From Gymnorhina tibicen (Eukaryota > Chordata > Aves > Passeriformes > Artamidae), in contig VXAZ01007590.1 of assembly GCA_013399875.1 (NCBI GenBank), positions 261,216 to 325,215 of the forward strand: a DNA stretch of 64,000 nucleotides, read 5' to 3'. The notes beneath the pieces were generated by a model. The model saw only the letters and a list, made by a program, of their open reading frames with translations. It searched no databases and was not told the origin of the DNA. Made by a program: the position numbers and the translations under genes. How positions within the stretch are numbered: position 1 is the first letter of the stretch; each line of letters starts with the position of its first letter. Positions 26,941 through 38,925 of the stretch are shown piece by piece.

Positions 26941-28380
26941 CTACACTAAGTAATTTAATCAAAATAGTCTTCCATTTATCACAACGTCTTCCAGCTGACC
27001 AAAATACAGGCATGGCAAAAGTAGCTCAGGTCAACTAAGATCATTTATTGTTTCACCAAGGAGTTTCTTTTAACAGCAAATCCCTCAGTATTTAAAAAAA
27101 ATAAAAAGCTGCCTTAAAATATTTCTCAGTTCTCTTGTGACTTTGCAAATCAGTTTTCTGCCTATGGTTCTTGTTTTGCCTTTCTCCATTTGTGTCTAAA
27201 AGATTTAATCCCCAGTGTACCAATTTACCGTTACCTGCTGGGGCAAACTCTGGAGTGCCTGAGGGTTGCAGTTTCCTAATCAACTGTACCAGAGGATCTC
27301 TTGGACCACTTCACTCCTTCACTTCAATCTGTGGTGTCTGATTTTTTTGCATGGAAGCCAAGGGAAGAGGGGGAAGGGAAGGAGGAGGAGGAAAGCAAGG
27401 AAGGGAATCTGGATGCTGCTAGGATACAGTCCTATTCAGAAAGTGCTCCCGGGAACGAACGCCAAGAAATTTTCATAGCCATAATACAGGAATTTCTGAA
27501 GCTTTTGTCCGGAGTGGTCTTTTGTGAGGAGAAGTGCTTGGATGCTTGTTTGTTTGGCTGAATTTTCAGTTGTTCCATTGTTTTTGTATGTTGTCTTATC
27601 TGATTGTTTTTCTCTGATACATATGCAAACATCAGCACTGGATGCTTACTTTATCTTTCTTTTTAGCACCCTGTAAATAAAGTTATCAGTTCAGAAAAGA
27701 TAACATAGAAATCAGGAATAAAAGCAGAGAAAATAATATTGTAATTTTAAATCTTAATAATAATGTTCATGAGTTTCCATTCATTCATAATATCTCTGCT
27801 AGATCTGTCACTGTTATATTACACACACCTGAAGTTTAAGAAGGCACACTAAGGACAGGATCTGGTAAATTTTCAATATAAAATAAATAAACTTTAGCTT
27901 TTGGCAGACATCCATAAAGCAGGATAAGAAAATCTGTGCAGATAGTGGCAGTTTAGGTTTTGTACCTCAAATTCACAGCCCTTTTTTATTCCAGACTTCT
28001 TTTATATGCAAGCTGTAGATGTCCAAAACAAGTACCAAGCACTTGAATAATGCTTTAAAGCATGATGTCTTCATTCTTACATAGCTGCAAACTTATGAAC
28101 AGGTAAATGGAGTTTCCTTAAACTTGAGCACATAAATTTGCCTTTAGGCAATGAGTATAAGAAATTTAATCTCATACAGTTAGTTTTTCCCAATATCACA
28201 CAGGATTTTGTCAAAGAGGTGCCTTCCCAACCATACATATAGATTTATGTGATTTTACAATAAATAAAAATTATTGAACTGTATTTGAATTAGGATGGTT
28301 ATATGGTGTTGTTAAGCATTTGAATTAGACCCGGTTATAATTAGGAAAGCCTTCTTGGAAAGAGATACCCTCATAACATT

Positions 28381-28413
28381 AGTAGTAGTAATAGTAACAA
28401 TAATAATAATAAT
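28381..28413. repeat. AGT/AAT trinucleotide microsatellite
   Basis: Units move from AGT repeats through AACAAT to AAT repeats over about 33 bp, typical of a decaying microsatellite. Confidence 0.85.
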
Positions 28414-28663
28414 GCAATTTTGAAAAAAATCTGTAATTGAATTAAACCCCTAAAGCACCTCTAAAATTGGACACTGGCACAAAATATCAAAAGAAAAATT
28501 TGAAAGTTAGGAAAAAAAGTTAGAAAACTAAAGCACAGCCTCACAATTTCCACTTTCTCTTCTTTGAGATTCTATGGCTAGTACTCAGCCTGTTCTGTGG
28601 CCGGGTGAACAGCAAATGGCATTATAGTAAAAACATGGTGTATGCACCTCAGTGTTGTATACA

Positions 28664-28679
28664 ATATTGTGCACAATAT
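28664..28679. repeat. Perfect 16-bp palindrome
   Basis: ATATTGTGCACAATAT equals its own reverse complement. A second partial copy of the arm follows (ATATCGTGCAAC), and TTGTATACAAT precedes it. No known binding site is implied. Confidence 0.9.
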
Positions 28680-30034
28680 CGTGCAACTTGTATGAGTATG
28701 TGTGCCATAATACCGAAAGTATAGGTTTTGTCCTTCCTTCAACAGGTATATTCCCAAATTTGCCTTTTCCACTGCTGTGTAAAGACACCCCCCGTTCAGG
28801 CTTTGCTAGGGTCCAGTCATGACAGTCTGGAACTCAAAGTATGCTATTTCATCTTAATTCTCAGGTAATTTTCCAAGACAACCAGCAATGTTTAAACTTG
28901 CTCAGGCTTCCATATCAGTGAACAGATGGTGTAAATCCACCCTGAGATGCGGAATCTGCATCGTCCCTCTTTCTCAGACAGCTTATCGCATATTAGTTTC
29001 TATGGAAGGAGAATATAGCTAAGGACACACTGTGATAGGCACTGTAAAAGCATCACAAATTGAGAGTTTTTGTCCAGGGAGCTTAAATTTAAGTTTGAAA
29101 TGAGAGACAGCAGGTGGATAAGACAGATGGAGAGGAAACAGAAAAGTAGCAGTAAGACAGCTGTAACCAGTGCAATAAGCAGTGGTCACACCAGCTGGCT
29201 AATCACTGACAAGTGGTTTCTATCATTGCCACAAAGACAAGCTTGAAGGAAGGATTTAAAGTAGAAGTGAGGATTTTTTAAAATTGTTTCCACACAGAAG
29301 TGGGAAGAGGAAAAAATTATATTGTTTGTGTGAAAAAATGCAACAAAAAGGCAATCAGAAGCCAGGATTCCAAACACCATGGCAGTGGAAATCTTCATCC
29401 TCAATGTGTATATACAACTGCAGAAGAGGTGGGACTAATCCTTGGAGGTTTTAAAAGTGACAAGAAGTTGCTTAAAATGAGAGCTCCAATAAGGAGGATT
29501 TGTGTTAGCTCTTTGAAGCAATGAACACCACAATGATTTGTACAAATCCACCTAGAAATATTTTAGATTTGTTTAAGAGATACAGGTTTAAATATGACTA
29601 AGAAAGAAGAAGCAAAATTTCCTTGTTTACAGGGGTGCATAAAGAGCTCAGTGGCACCAGTTTCAACAGCAGAGGCTGGACGGTTGAATGGGACTTGGAA
29701 ATGGATGTTGAGGATTGGCATGGCTGCATTTTCACCTCAAAAATAAAATTCAGAAGGCTTTTTCCTTCTGAATGCATGGACCTCTGTGGACTTCCAATGT
29801 TCCCCATACAGAGGATCTGTGTAGAGTCCTGATACCTGATGTCCTGCAGAGATGGACGGCTATGTCACTAGGGAAACTTCACTCTCTTTCTATCAGCATG
29901 CAAAAATTGTCTATGGTTAAGAACTTATTTGGAGCAGATTTTCTATTTGAGAACATAGCTTTTCGGTTTTGGTACTTTATGCTGGTCTCTGAAGCTTGCA
30001 TCTCTCTTTCTGTGTATCTCTCTCCTCTCCACAG

Positions 30035-30135
30035 ATGGTTTCAACAGCTTGAGCTCGCCTCTTTGCAGATGATGCCAGATGCTCCCTCTCCAACAAGCAG
30101 CTTTAGTTCCCCCTCGCCCACGTACACAGAAACAG
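30035..30135 (+). other. Exon-like segment of unknown function
   Basis: A long pyrimidine tract (about 30001-30030) ends in CACAG at 30034. A second acceptor-like site, CTTTGCAG, ends at 30068. An open frame through 30069-30135 begins MMPDAPSPTSSF and is rich in Ser and Pro, and the segment ends in ACAG followed by GTGATA, a fair splice donor. It lies in a longer plus-strand frame (29772-30233) whose other parts look random. I do not recognise the peptide. It could be a small alternative or lncRNA exon, or chance. No promoter or neighbouring exon was found. Confidence 0.22.
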
Positions 30136-31524
30136 GTGATATCAGAGGCCCCCTCAGCTCCAGGTCTCAGCAAAATGCGTGCCAGCACACACACACAAGC
30201 AATACAGTAGATCTGCATATACTAAACAAATGAAGCAAGGTATGTTTTCGTGAGTTACGACTTGCTGGAAGAACTTCATCTTTCAGTGGTGCCTCCAGTG
30301 TCTAATCAATATTTACTCTTCTCTTTGCAGCTATTTCTTCTTTCTAAATCAACTGTAAATCCATTAAAATTTAATACTTTAAATTTAAGGGGCTAGTTTA
30401 AGGTAGTTTAGTTTATATATACATCACAGATTTACAGTAAGATCATTTGTAAGGTAAATTTACCCCATTTATTTCTGGATCTGTTAGATGTGCTTATTCA
30501 ACAATTACTGGAAAATTAATGAAGCCCGCTTTTGTTTTGATGAAGCAAATTGTGCATATACATTTCCTCTGGAAAAAAAATATATCTATATTACCCCCAA
30601 AAGCTGTAAAAAAATTTATCTTCTACTTCAGGAATACTACAAAGTTAAATATTTTATTTCTAACTGACATTTAGTGCCCACTAAAAAGTATCTGTGCCAT
30701 ATCTACTATTACTATGAAAAAATGTATGAGCGTAAGTGAAGGGTGTTAAGGAAAGATGTTCCTGTGCTGAAAATTTGTTTATTTTATATCTTCTAAACAT
30801 TTTGCAGATGTCAATTATTGATGCCACTTTTTCTCAAACTTGTAGGCAGAGACGAGTGATACTCTGAAACCTATTAAATGATAACACTGGTTATTTTGTC
30901 ATCTTTTTCCATCTTGTTCTGTAGGTGGTCCTACTTCTCCTCAGGTTCATTGATACAGAAAAATAGAGTTAGATCTGGTGACTAGAAGAAGCCTATTAGG
31001 TTCTACACAGCTTTAAGGCTCTAAGCAGTAACTTAAGATTGCAGGACTAAGGGATTTATATTCTGATATTAAAACCTTTAAGTGACCCAAATCTATCATT
31101 ATGGTGCTTAATACAGGGCTAGGATGGCTGACTAAATGACTCAGCTGGCACTCACAGATTACACAGAATTTTAGAGGTCTGTAGGAAAATACATTAAATT
31201 TTTTGAGTTTCTGTACTGTTTAAGGATAACTCCTGGATATAAGACTTGCAATGGTCTATAATGAGTAATTAACCCCGTGTTAGTATAATAGAAAAGAGAA
31301 CTTAGTCAAATAAAAGCAGATTAATATTTTATCAAATTCTACCAAAAATTTGCTAATGTTCTGTGAAACTTCTTGAAGATAATACTATAATTCAATATGG
31401 AGAGATATGAACAAGATGCTTTATATTCTCTGGCTTTGGTAAGAAAGTATTTTTTAAGTCTTTCCAGCATTCTAGACAAACTGTAACATTATGGAGGATT
31501 AGTCTTAGCAGAGCATTAAGTGAC

Positions 31525-31875
31525 TCACTCCTTCCATGGGTCAAAAGATCCTGCCAGGAGACTGCTCCAGCATGACCTTTCCACAGGGTCAGAGTCCTCT
31601 TTGAGCATCCACCTGTTCTGATGTGGGGTCCTCCACAGGCTGGAGGTGGATCTCTGCTCCCCCCCACCCCCCCGGGGTGCAGGGGCATTACTGGTCTCAC
31701 CATGGTCTTCGCCAGAGGCTGCAAGGCAGTCTCTGCTCCAGCACCTGGATCACCTCTTCTGCCTCTGTCTTCACTGACCTTGGTGTCTGCAGAGCTATTT
31801 CTCTCACATATTCTGACTCCTCTCTTCTCCAGCAGCAACTGCTGTTGCACAGAGGGTTTTTTCCCACAGAAGCTA
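31525..31875 (-). mobile_element. ERV/LTR fragment, same family as the element at 55.5 kb
   Basis: On the minus strand this reads as a run of 'ctgcagcc...tgg...gaggaccc...ctggagcag' phrases typical of a GC-rich avian ERV-derived repeat: 'gaccatggtgag', 'agcagagatccacct', 'gaacaggtggatgc' and 'gaccctgtggaaagg'. The same phrases occur in the same order on the plus strand at 55545-55850. A long minus-strand open frame (31392-31850) covers it, but its product resembles no retroviral protein and is explained by the GC-rich repeat. Boundaries are approximate, and only the left part of the family is represented. Confidence 0.75.
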
Positions 31876-33322
31876 GGCCTGTAGATCTCTCACTACCAGA
31901 ACTTTTCCATGTAAACTCATTATGATCTGTAAAAGTCCCCAGAAAGAAGTGCCTTTGGAATACAAAAAGTAATACTAAGGCAGACAAAATAAAATGAGAG
32001 AGAAAGAAATAGTATTATAGTGACAAAGAACAGATATAAACTGAGGGCTGGTCCAAATCAAAATAGTACATTCCTAATATGACTGCCCAAATGACTGGTA
32101 GTTTTCAATCTGTTTCTTTCTTGCTCCCTAACTACAGTCATTCTGACTTATTTTTTAATATTATGCCTTGCATATGGAGTAAACCTGCCCAGTGCAGGAA
32201 AATGGTATTCTCAGATGTTTTGCTAGACCACAAAAAGAGCTATCTGGAATGCATCTAGTCGGTACTCTTGAACTTAGGTAAAAAGATATCCAAAAGTTAC
32301 ACAATGTTTGAATTAGTTCTTCCTCTTTCTGAGAAAAGTATTGATTTAGAAAGTGTCCTAGGGCTTTCTTTAAAAGCTTTGGAGGGTCTAAGCACATAGC
32401 TGGTTAGGCATATCATCAGAGACTTTATGCTATGTGTAATGTATTTTAAACACATAGGGAATGCCTACCTCTAGATTTGATGTGCTTTTGCAGACCACCT
32501 GAAGATATGTAATAGTTTCAACATGTCAGACCTTTAACATACAGCTTATGAGGTAACTTTCAGAGCTTTTTGATCTAGTTATTTTGATCTATACAGTAAG
32601 GTTGTAGTGAGCACAGAAACACTGCAAATGGTTGTCTTAGCACTGGGATATTCCAAACAGAGTATCTTCCTGACAGAGATTATAGACTCCACTAAGTCTT
32701 TTTCAACAAAATAGCATTTTCAATAGCAAACACTAACTCATCTCTAAATCCTTCTCAGTAGATTCCAGGACCAAAGGATTCAGACTATAGTTTAGATGTC
32801 TGGGTTCTTCTTTAATCTATTGCACACACATCAAATTCAAAACTATTATACAGAATTATCTCTCCTTGGATGAGTCAAACTTGTCAGTGTTGTTCCCCAT
32901 GAGGTTTTGAAAATAGCTATTTCAGTGCCCGATAGCATGAAAGTCTCCAGAAATGATCCAAAAAGTAATCATCAACTTAATGGCAAAAATAAAGACCCTT
33001 GATCACTGGAGATAGTTTACAGCAGGCTGGATAGTTGACTTCCTTTCTTGTTCCAAAAAAGCTTAGATCTCAATTTAATGAATTCACCTATCCTGCAAGT
33101 GAACCTGCTCTCAAAATGCTAAAACTGTATCAAGGGACTCAATAAAGTTTTGTTACTGTTGATGAAGCTTTTATTTGTAAATCATCAACCTGAGGGTGTT
33201 GTAGCTCAATAGAGACTGAAATTTTTTTTCCAGTTTGATGGTTTTTCAATGACTAGAATATGAGACATGGTAGAAGTGTGTCATAACTACTCTTTATACT
33301 CACAGTTGAGGAATACATTTAG
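31876..33322. other. Unannotated AT-rich stretch
   Basis: No gene or transposon is recognised. Confidence 0.55.
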
Positions 33323-33794
33323 TGCAAGCCGCAGGTGGAGCTCTGGGTGGCAGGGAGCCCCAGGCAAGACGTCAGGAACTGCCGATCCTTTGCATAACAA
33401 GGGAGACCAGGACCTGTGGCCCTGCCAGGTCACCAGACATTGAGGGACACAGCAGGAGCCAGTGGACCCCAGACTTTCCTGTGCTTAGACTGTGAGGGCA
33501 TATAAGCCCAGGGATTCCTTTGTCCTGGGTCCCTCCTTGCAGGCACCAGCTTGAGCTGTTGTTTTTTTTATTTAATTATTGCACCGTGATTAAATTATTT
33601 TAAGGATCAGGACATCTGAGACTCTGATGTGGGAAAGCTGGGGTTGAACTGGTGAGAAAACCCGGTCTGACTGTGTGAGCGGGGGGGATGTGTAGCTGTG
33701 AAGGGGCTTCAGTCCCAGATCAGGTGGTACAAGAGTGACTGCCCAAGTGGCTCCTGGATGGCCAGACAGGGAAGTTTCCTTAACTCTCACCACA
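33323..33794 (+). mobile_element. LTR-like element with TATA box and ATTAAA signal
   Basis: An abrupt GC-rich block inside AT-rich DNA. It has U3-like sequence, a TATA box (TATAAG at 33501-33506, preceded by GGCA), an R/U5-like segment with ATTAAA at 33589-33594, and a 3' end near CACCACA. This order is that of a retroviral LTR in plus orientation, about 470 bp. No convincing target duplication is seen with these ends. A wider alternative, 33277-33802, is bounded by inverted heptamers TGTGTCA and TGACACA but also lacks a duplication. No internal retroviral region is attached, so it would be a solo LTR. The family is not assigned. Confidence 0.6.
33501..33594 (+). promoter_or_regulatory. Putative LTR TATA box and poly(A) signal
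   Basis: TATAAG at 33501-33506 and ATTAAA at 33589-33594 are spaced as expected for the start and end of an LTR R region. Confidence 0.45.
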
Positions 33795-34882
33795 ATGACA
33801 CACCTTGGATTTTTAGAAAAATTATACAAGACATGAGTCTTCTTGGAAACGATGAGTATATAACTTGCTCTTAGTTACTCATTATGTAATATAAATATCT
33901 TTAACTAGCAGTAAATCCAAGCAAACTTAACAGTGTAGATGTTGGTATTTTCATAAAAACCGTAGGCAAATATTCAAGGACTCATAATCACCATCCGTAA
34001 TGACTAAAACTTGGAAATGAGGATATGGAGAAGAAAGAGGAGACAATGGAAAGGAATAATAATCTATGAGAAAAGAGCAAATGGAGAAAGGCTGCAAACA
34101 TCTGCTGCCATTCATGGAAAAGATACAGATAAAATCCAGTGAATAAAAAACGATGTTGTGACAGGGACATCACCATGGAGTGGGAAAGAGAGTTGTATCT
34201 ATATCCCCTTGGGTTGATGATTTAGTGTAAGTTTTCACAGTCAAATATGGTCTGATATATTTGAAATGAGATGGTTTTGCTGTCTTTACTGAAATGAAGT
34301 GTAAATAAATGCAGAAAAAGTAATGTTTCCCAGTGATCTTTATATTGTTTGCTCTCAAGTGTTTTCATTCTTCGACACTCAGTCTGTTTTGGAGTTGTTT
34401 ACCTCGGCTTTTAGTCCTTAGTAGACCTGTACCAAAGAGTCAGAGCCTGTCTAGAGAGGGAAATCACTAAAGTACTTAGAACAATGACAACGTCTAGCAT
34501 CTGTTTATAATGAGTATGACAGTGCAACTTCCTTTAGCTTATGCTCTTCTTGGTCAACAGGTTGGCTGAAAAGCTCTAAATTGCACCACTGACTTCTTGA
34601 AAATGGAGCAACTGACTAAGGTTTGTGTCAAAAGGTAACACTGCAAAAGAAAGCTCAGTTCTCTCTACAACTTTTTCAAGCCTATTTCCTTAGGAACTCT
34701 GGCTGAAAACTTGATGAAATGTCAAGTCTTCACAGGTTTGCCCTTAATGAGCAAAACTTCAATTATACTTCAAGGCATTCTACTTCTTTGAGGTTTTTTT
34801 TTTTTGCCTTTCTTGAAACTTTCAGTCTCCAGCTGTTAAAGTGTTTCAGAGACCTGGGAGGTATTATTGATTTTCCTTTGCC
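33795..34882. other. Unannotated AT-rich stretch
   Basis: Nothing is recognised apart from a T run near 34795-34805. Confidence 0.55.
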
Positions 34883-35030
34883 AAAAAAAAAAAAAAAAAA
34901 NNNNNNNNNNNNNNNNNNNNNNNNNNNAAAAAAAAAAAGAAAAGAAAGAAGAAAAAGGAACACCCCCCCCAAATAAAAAAGAAAAGAAAAAAAAGAAGAA
35001 AAAAATGAAAAAGAAAAAAAAACCCCAAAC
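34883..35030 (+). repeat. A-rich tract containing an assembly gap
   Basis: Poly(A) runs with scattered G (and short C runs at about 34963-34970 and 35021-35025) flank 27 unresolved bases at 34901-34927. The gap lies inside the homopolymer, so its true length is unknown. Reverse-complemented, it resembles the T-rich tracts at 14832 and 37747. Confidence 0.92.
34901..34927. other. Assembly gap (27 N)
   Basis: A run of undetermined bases with poly(A) on both sides. Any frame crossing it is meaningless. Confidence 1.
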
Positions 35031-37746
35031 CACAAACTCTAGGTAAAGTGTGAATACTAGATGGCTGCATTTTTGCTTCCAGCTTCTGATTTCTTTATGT
35101 CCTAAATCCAGGTGAGTCTTAATAATGTGTTTTCAGTACAAATATTGAAAATTTATAGATCCTACCTTCCTTCCAATGTCACAGTTTTACATCACAAATA
35201 GGAGTAATGAAGGTGAGGGGCTTATCTAGGTTTATACTGATGCAAAGGAGAAAAGAGCTTGTCTGTGGTCCAATTCACTATTGTATGGATTTAAACATCT
35301 CTTTTATATTTTTTCTCAAACTTGAAATTTCCTGAAGACAATAATTGGGCAAATAAAAACTGTTATTTTATTCAACATAATACAGCATTATTACCTCCTT
35401 ACTATGTCAGACACATAGCTGTTAGCTTCAAAAAGTCATACCAATTTTTAGAAAGTTTGGGTTTTTTAATCAATTTCAAAATTTAAAATATCTATATTAT
35501 ATTGTATCATACATAGGAAAATATTAAGTAGATATTAAATACAATACAATTGCAGCAACTTTTCTTTCCACATTGACTATTTCTGTTCTTAAGGAGGAGT
35601 TTTAACTGGCTTCTCAAAGTATTTCAAATGATCATCCAACATCTTAGGAAATGCACAGAAACACTGACATTCGATCTTACAGTGTCTACAAATATCAAGT
35701 GTTAAAACGTATCTGAACTGAATTCGTATCAGTTTTTACTGTTAGAATTATGAAGATTGGGAGATATGACCTGGGACATGTTTCTCACAAGAGATACTTC
35801 ATGTGTAAGGGAAGAAACGCAAAGAAAATCACAACACAGCACTAAATTTGTAAAGATTGGTCAAGATTTAGTTGCATAACAGAGAGTATTTAAATCCCAC
35901 CAGTGATAGAGAGTAAAGGACTCAAAGCAGATGTAGTTCCAAACATCTTTTCCATCAGTGTTAACTGGTGTCATATTTAATTTCTGGTCAAGTATCTCAA
36001 AAACATTGTATTCACAGTATTAAATGTGCAACTTATTTAATGGTATCTGTGATTGTAATCTATATTGTTAATACATCAGATAAACTGGCTAGGGGGAAAG
36101 GACTATTCTTATCCTCCAGATAAGGAATATATAAACAGTCCATCTTCTTAATGGTTGCAGTGTGACACGATGTTTAAAGATTTAGAGAAAAGCAAAGCAA
36201 TTAGAAAATTACATTCGTAATTATTGCAGTTTTAGAAGATGATAGGTGTAAAGAAAAGGTTTTTATGGGATTTATAGGGAGAGTATAGCAACTTACATAA
36301 TTATTTCATCACTTTCTGCAGACATTCTATAAAAGTATTAATTTACACATTCCGGAAAGGTGTTGACAGAAGTAAACAAAAGGACTGTCATTGTGCACAG
36401 CATGGTGTTCAGCTCTAAATGTAACAAGGCATTGTCCAGTACAGCTGCTGTAGTTACACAGGTAACAACCCCATGTAGACAGCATTTTTGCCACAAAGTA
36501 AGCTCCAACCTGTCAACTGGCAGGATTTAAGTGGCAACACATCCTAGTTTTGACGCTGACTTTGATTTAAAAACTCATTTAAAAATTCATTAAGAATTTT
36601 TGAAATGGCTATTTTTCTTATTAAAAAAAATTAGAAAATGAACTTTCCAGCTATTGGCTAATAAATTAGAATACTAATTTGCCCTTTGTAAAAATATGTT
36701 ATAAACAAAAGAAAGGCACTTTTAATAATTCTTATCTAGATTTATACAGAAGTCTCAAAATTACAGTGGTTGTTCTTTCAATGTTACATTATTCAAGTTG
36801 TTTTCAGATTAATATTTATTATTCTTAACAAGCTTTACACATATTTTTAATTTTTAAACTTCCAAATCTCTAGTCCTACTGTTATGTCCACTCATCAGAC
36901 TGCTAGAATAGAGAAAACAACTCTCACTCTTAAAGTACAGCAGGCCAGACATGAAATTCAGGTACAGTTCATCTGTCTATCACTTCAATAAGCAGTTTAC
37001 CCCGTCAATTATTCTAATGCAAGCAAGGTAGCTCTAAATTTACTATCAATATTATGTCTCTAAGGGCTTTTTAAGTTAAGAGGCATTAACTGCAGACATT
37101 AAAAGAAGAAAGAAATCATTTCCATGCTCTAGAAAACTAGAGAAACTTCTTCAGGGTCTCAGTTAGTTTTTGCTTTCTCAGAGTGGCATACAAGCATGCC
37201 ACATGGTGTGATTTTCTAGGGTTTTTTTCTTAGACATGACACGGAAATAATCCTGTGCTTTGGTAGAAACTGTTGCATATTTTGCTCTTTAGAATGCTAG
37301 GTCATTTATGCAGTTTTGTCCCTATATATTCTAATCTTTAACTCTATCATATATTATCAGAAAAAAAGAATATGTAAAATAAAATAAAATAGAATAGATA
37401 CAGAGAGAAATAGCATTCCACAAAGAGAAAGAATTTTTCTGATAAAAACTGAAGAGGCATATTACAAACCTTTGGTCATCAGGCTTGGAAATGACACAGT
37501 CCTAAAAAGTGAAAATAAAATCTCCTTAGGAGAAAAAAGAACCAAAGGTTTGGATGACATAAGAAGAGATGCCAAATTCCCAGAACATTGTTTAACTTCA
37601 GCTGTAACATGCTACCCTTCTATAAAGTTTGGTTGAAATAGAGCTAAGGTAACAAGTTTTTCGGGAAGTGTGGAGTTGAGAACACTTCTGTTGTGTCTTC
37701 CAAAACTCCTGTCAGGGAAAATACTTGTCAAAGAGGAAAGAAACAG
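35031..37746. other. Unannotated AT-rich stretch
   Basis: No gene or transposon is recognised. A short AAAATAAAATAGAATAG simple run lies near 37377-37395. Confidence 0.55.
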
Positions 37747-37912
37747 TGGTTTTGAGAGGTTTTGAGTTTGGGGGTTTCTCCCTTTCTTTTTCTGTTTTTT
37801 TTTTTGGGGTGGTTTTGGTTTTGGGTTTTTTTTGGTTGGCTGGTTTTTGGTGTTTGTTTTTTTTTTTTTTGTGGTCTGAGTTTGTTCTGGGGGGGTATGT
37901 ATTTTGTTGGGG
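37747..37912 (+). repeat. T/G-rich low-complexity tract
   Basis: T runs alternate with G, GG and GGGG blocks over about 165 bp, including a 7-base G run near 37889-37895. The composition matches the tract at 14832-15010. The overlapping minus-strand lysine/threonine/proline-rich frames are artefacts of it. Confidence 0.9.
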
Positions 37913-38569
37913 CTTAATAAACATCCATACAACCTTCAATTTCTGTAATTCAAGCAGTTGGGAGGTAATTACAGAAGCAAAGCCCAAGTAATAATTCTTC
38001 ATATTTATATCTGCTTTGTTTATTAAATTCCCAGAAAATCCTGTGTAAAGGTGAAACCTCACTGATTGCAGCTTTTAATATTTTTGGTGATTTTTCAAAT
38101 AATTAAAACCAGCTGGAAATGTAAATTAAGCATTAGGTTAACATTAATATAAATGTCTCAGTCACGTTCAAGCTAATTGATATTCAACTAATAATGAGCT
38201 ATAGCAACATTGGTGCCAATTATTGTAAGGAATTAGCACACCGAGTTAGTCTCACAAAAGAGGTAATTTTTCATGACTTCCGTTGAGTATAAGCAAAGCA
38301 ATGTGTTTAGTCAGTTTTTAACATCTTCATTCATTATCTGGAAGAAAACAGAAGCAGCATGTTAATTAAATTTATGTACATGCTTGAGCCTACTGTTAAC
38401 ATTTAAAAGGAAATTAAGGAAATAAAAAATGACACAAACTTCAAAGATAATGTTTTATATCAAATAATTCCTACCGTTAATATTCTTTTTAAATAATTTG
38501 AAGAAATAGTCAAAATTCAACTGTTAACGTAGAAGATGAACAGATTGGGACATAAAAAAGACCTATCTT

Positions 38570-38925
38570 CATAAAATAATTTAGAGAGGAAGGGACCTCA
38601 GGATATTTCTAGTCCAGGTCCATGCCCAAATTAGGGTCAATTCTGAGACCAAACCAGGCTGATTAGATTTGTGTCTAGTCAAACCTTGCTAAACAATAAG
38701 GACAAAGACTATACAGCCTCTTTGGGAAACCTGTTCCTGTGTTAGTCTCTCCTCATGGTGAAAAGATTTTTCCTTACTTTCAGTCTGACACTCTCCTTTT
38801 CATAGCTGCTCTCATAGTCTCTTCTTGTTAAGGTCTCCACCCCTCAGCTCTTGAGGTTCAAGTTCCTCATCAAATCAGCTTTTGTAGTCTTCATCAACTG
38901 TAAAGTGGCTCTGAGAGACATTGTC
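38570..38925 (-). mobile_element. Old CR1 LINE 3' region
   Basis: Read on the plus strand, 'agaggaagggacct', 'tctagtccaggtccatgc', 'agcctctttgggaaacctgt', 'tggtgaaaagatttttcctt' and 'ctcttgaggttcaag' follow the order of a reverse-complemented CR1 3' end. It is clearly more diverged than the other copies, so probably an older insertion. The 3' terminus is near 38570. Homology fades past about 38885-38925. Confidence 0.8.

Larger units (their letters stand above)
26941..31524. other. Unannotated stretch with an exon-like island
   Basis: No complete gene is recognised. It holds a trinucleotide-like array (28381-28413), a 16-bp perfect palindrome (28664-28679) and the exon-like segment at 30035-30135. 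Composition is a little richer in GC at 27300-27480 and 29620-30200 than elsewhere. Confidence 0.55.

Noticed and set aside
29772..30233. A 153-codon plus-strand frame as a single gene
   Set aside because: Most of it looks random, and overlapping frames exist on the other strand. Only the exon-like part is kept, at low confidence.
31392..31850. A 152-codon minus-strand open frame
   Set aside because: It coincides with a GC-rich ERV-derived repeat; stop-poor composition explains it and no motif is visible.
34719..35070. Frames crossing the N gap
   Set aside because: They consist of poly-Lys or poly-Phe from homopolymer and undetermined bases.
37612..38062. Lys/Pro-rich minus-strand frames
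   Set aside because: They are explained by the T/G tract at 37747-37912.
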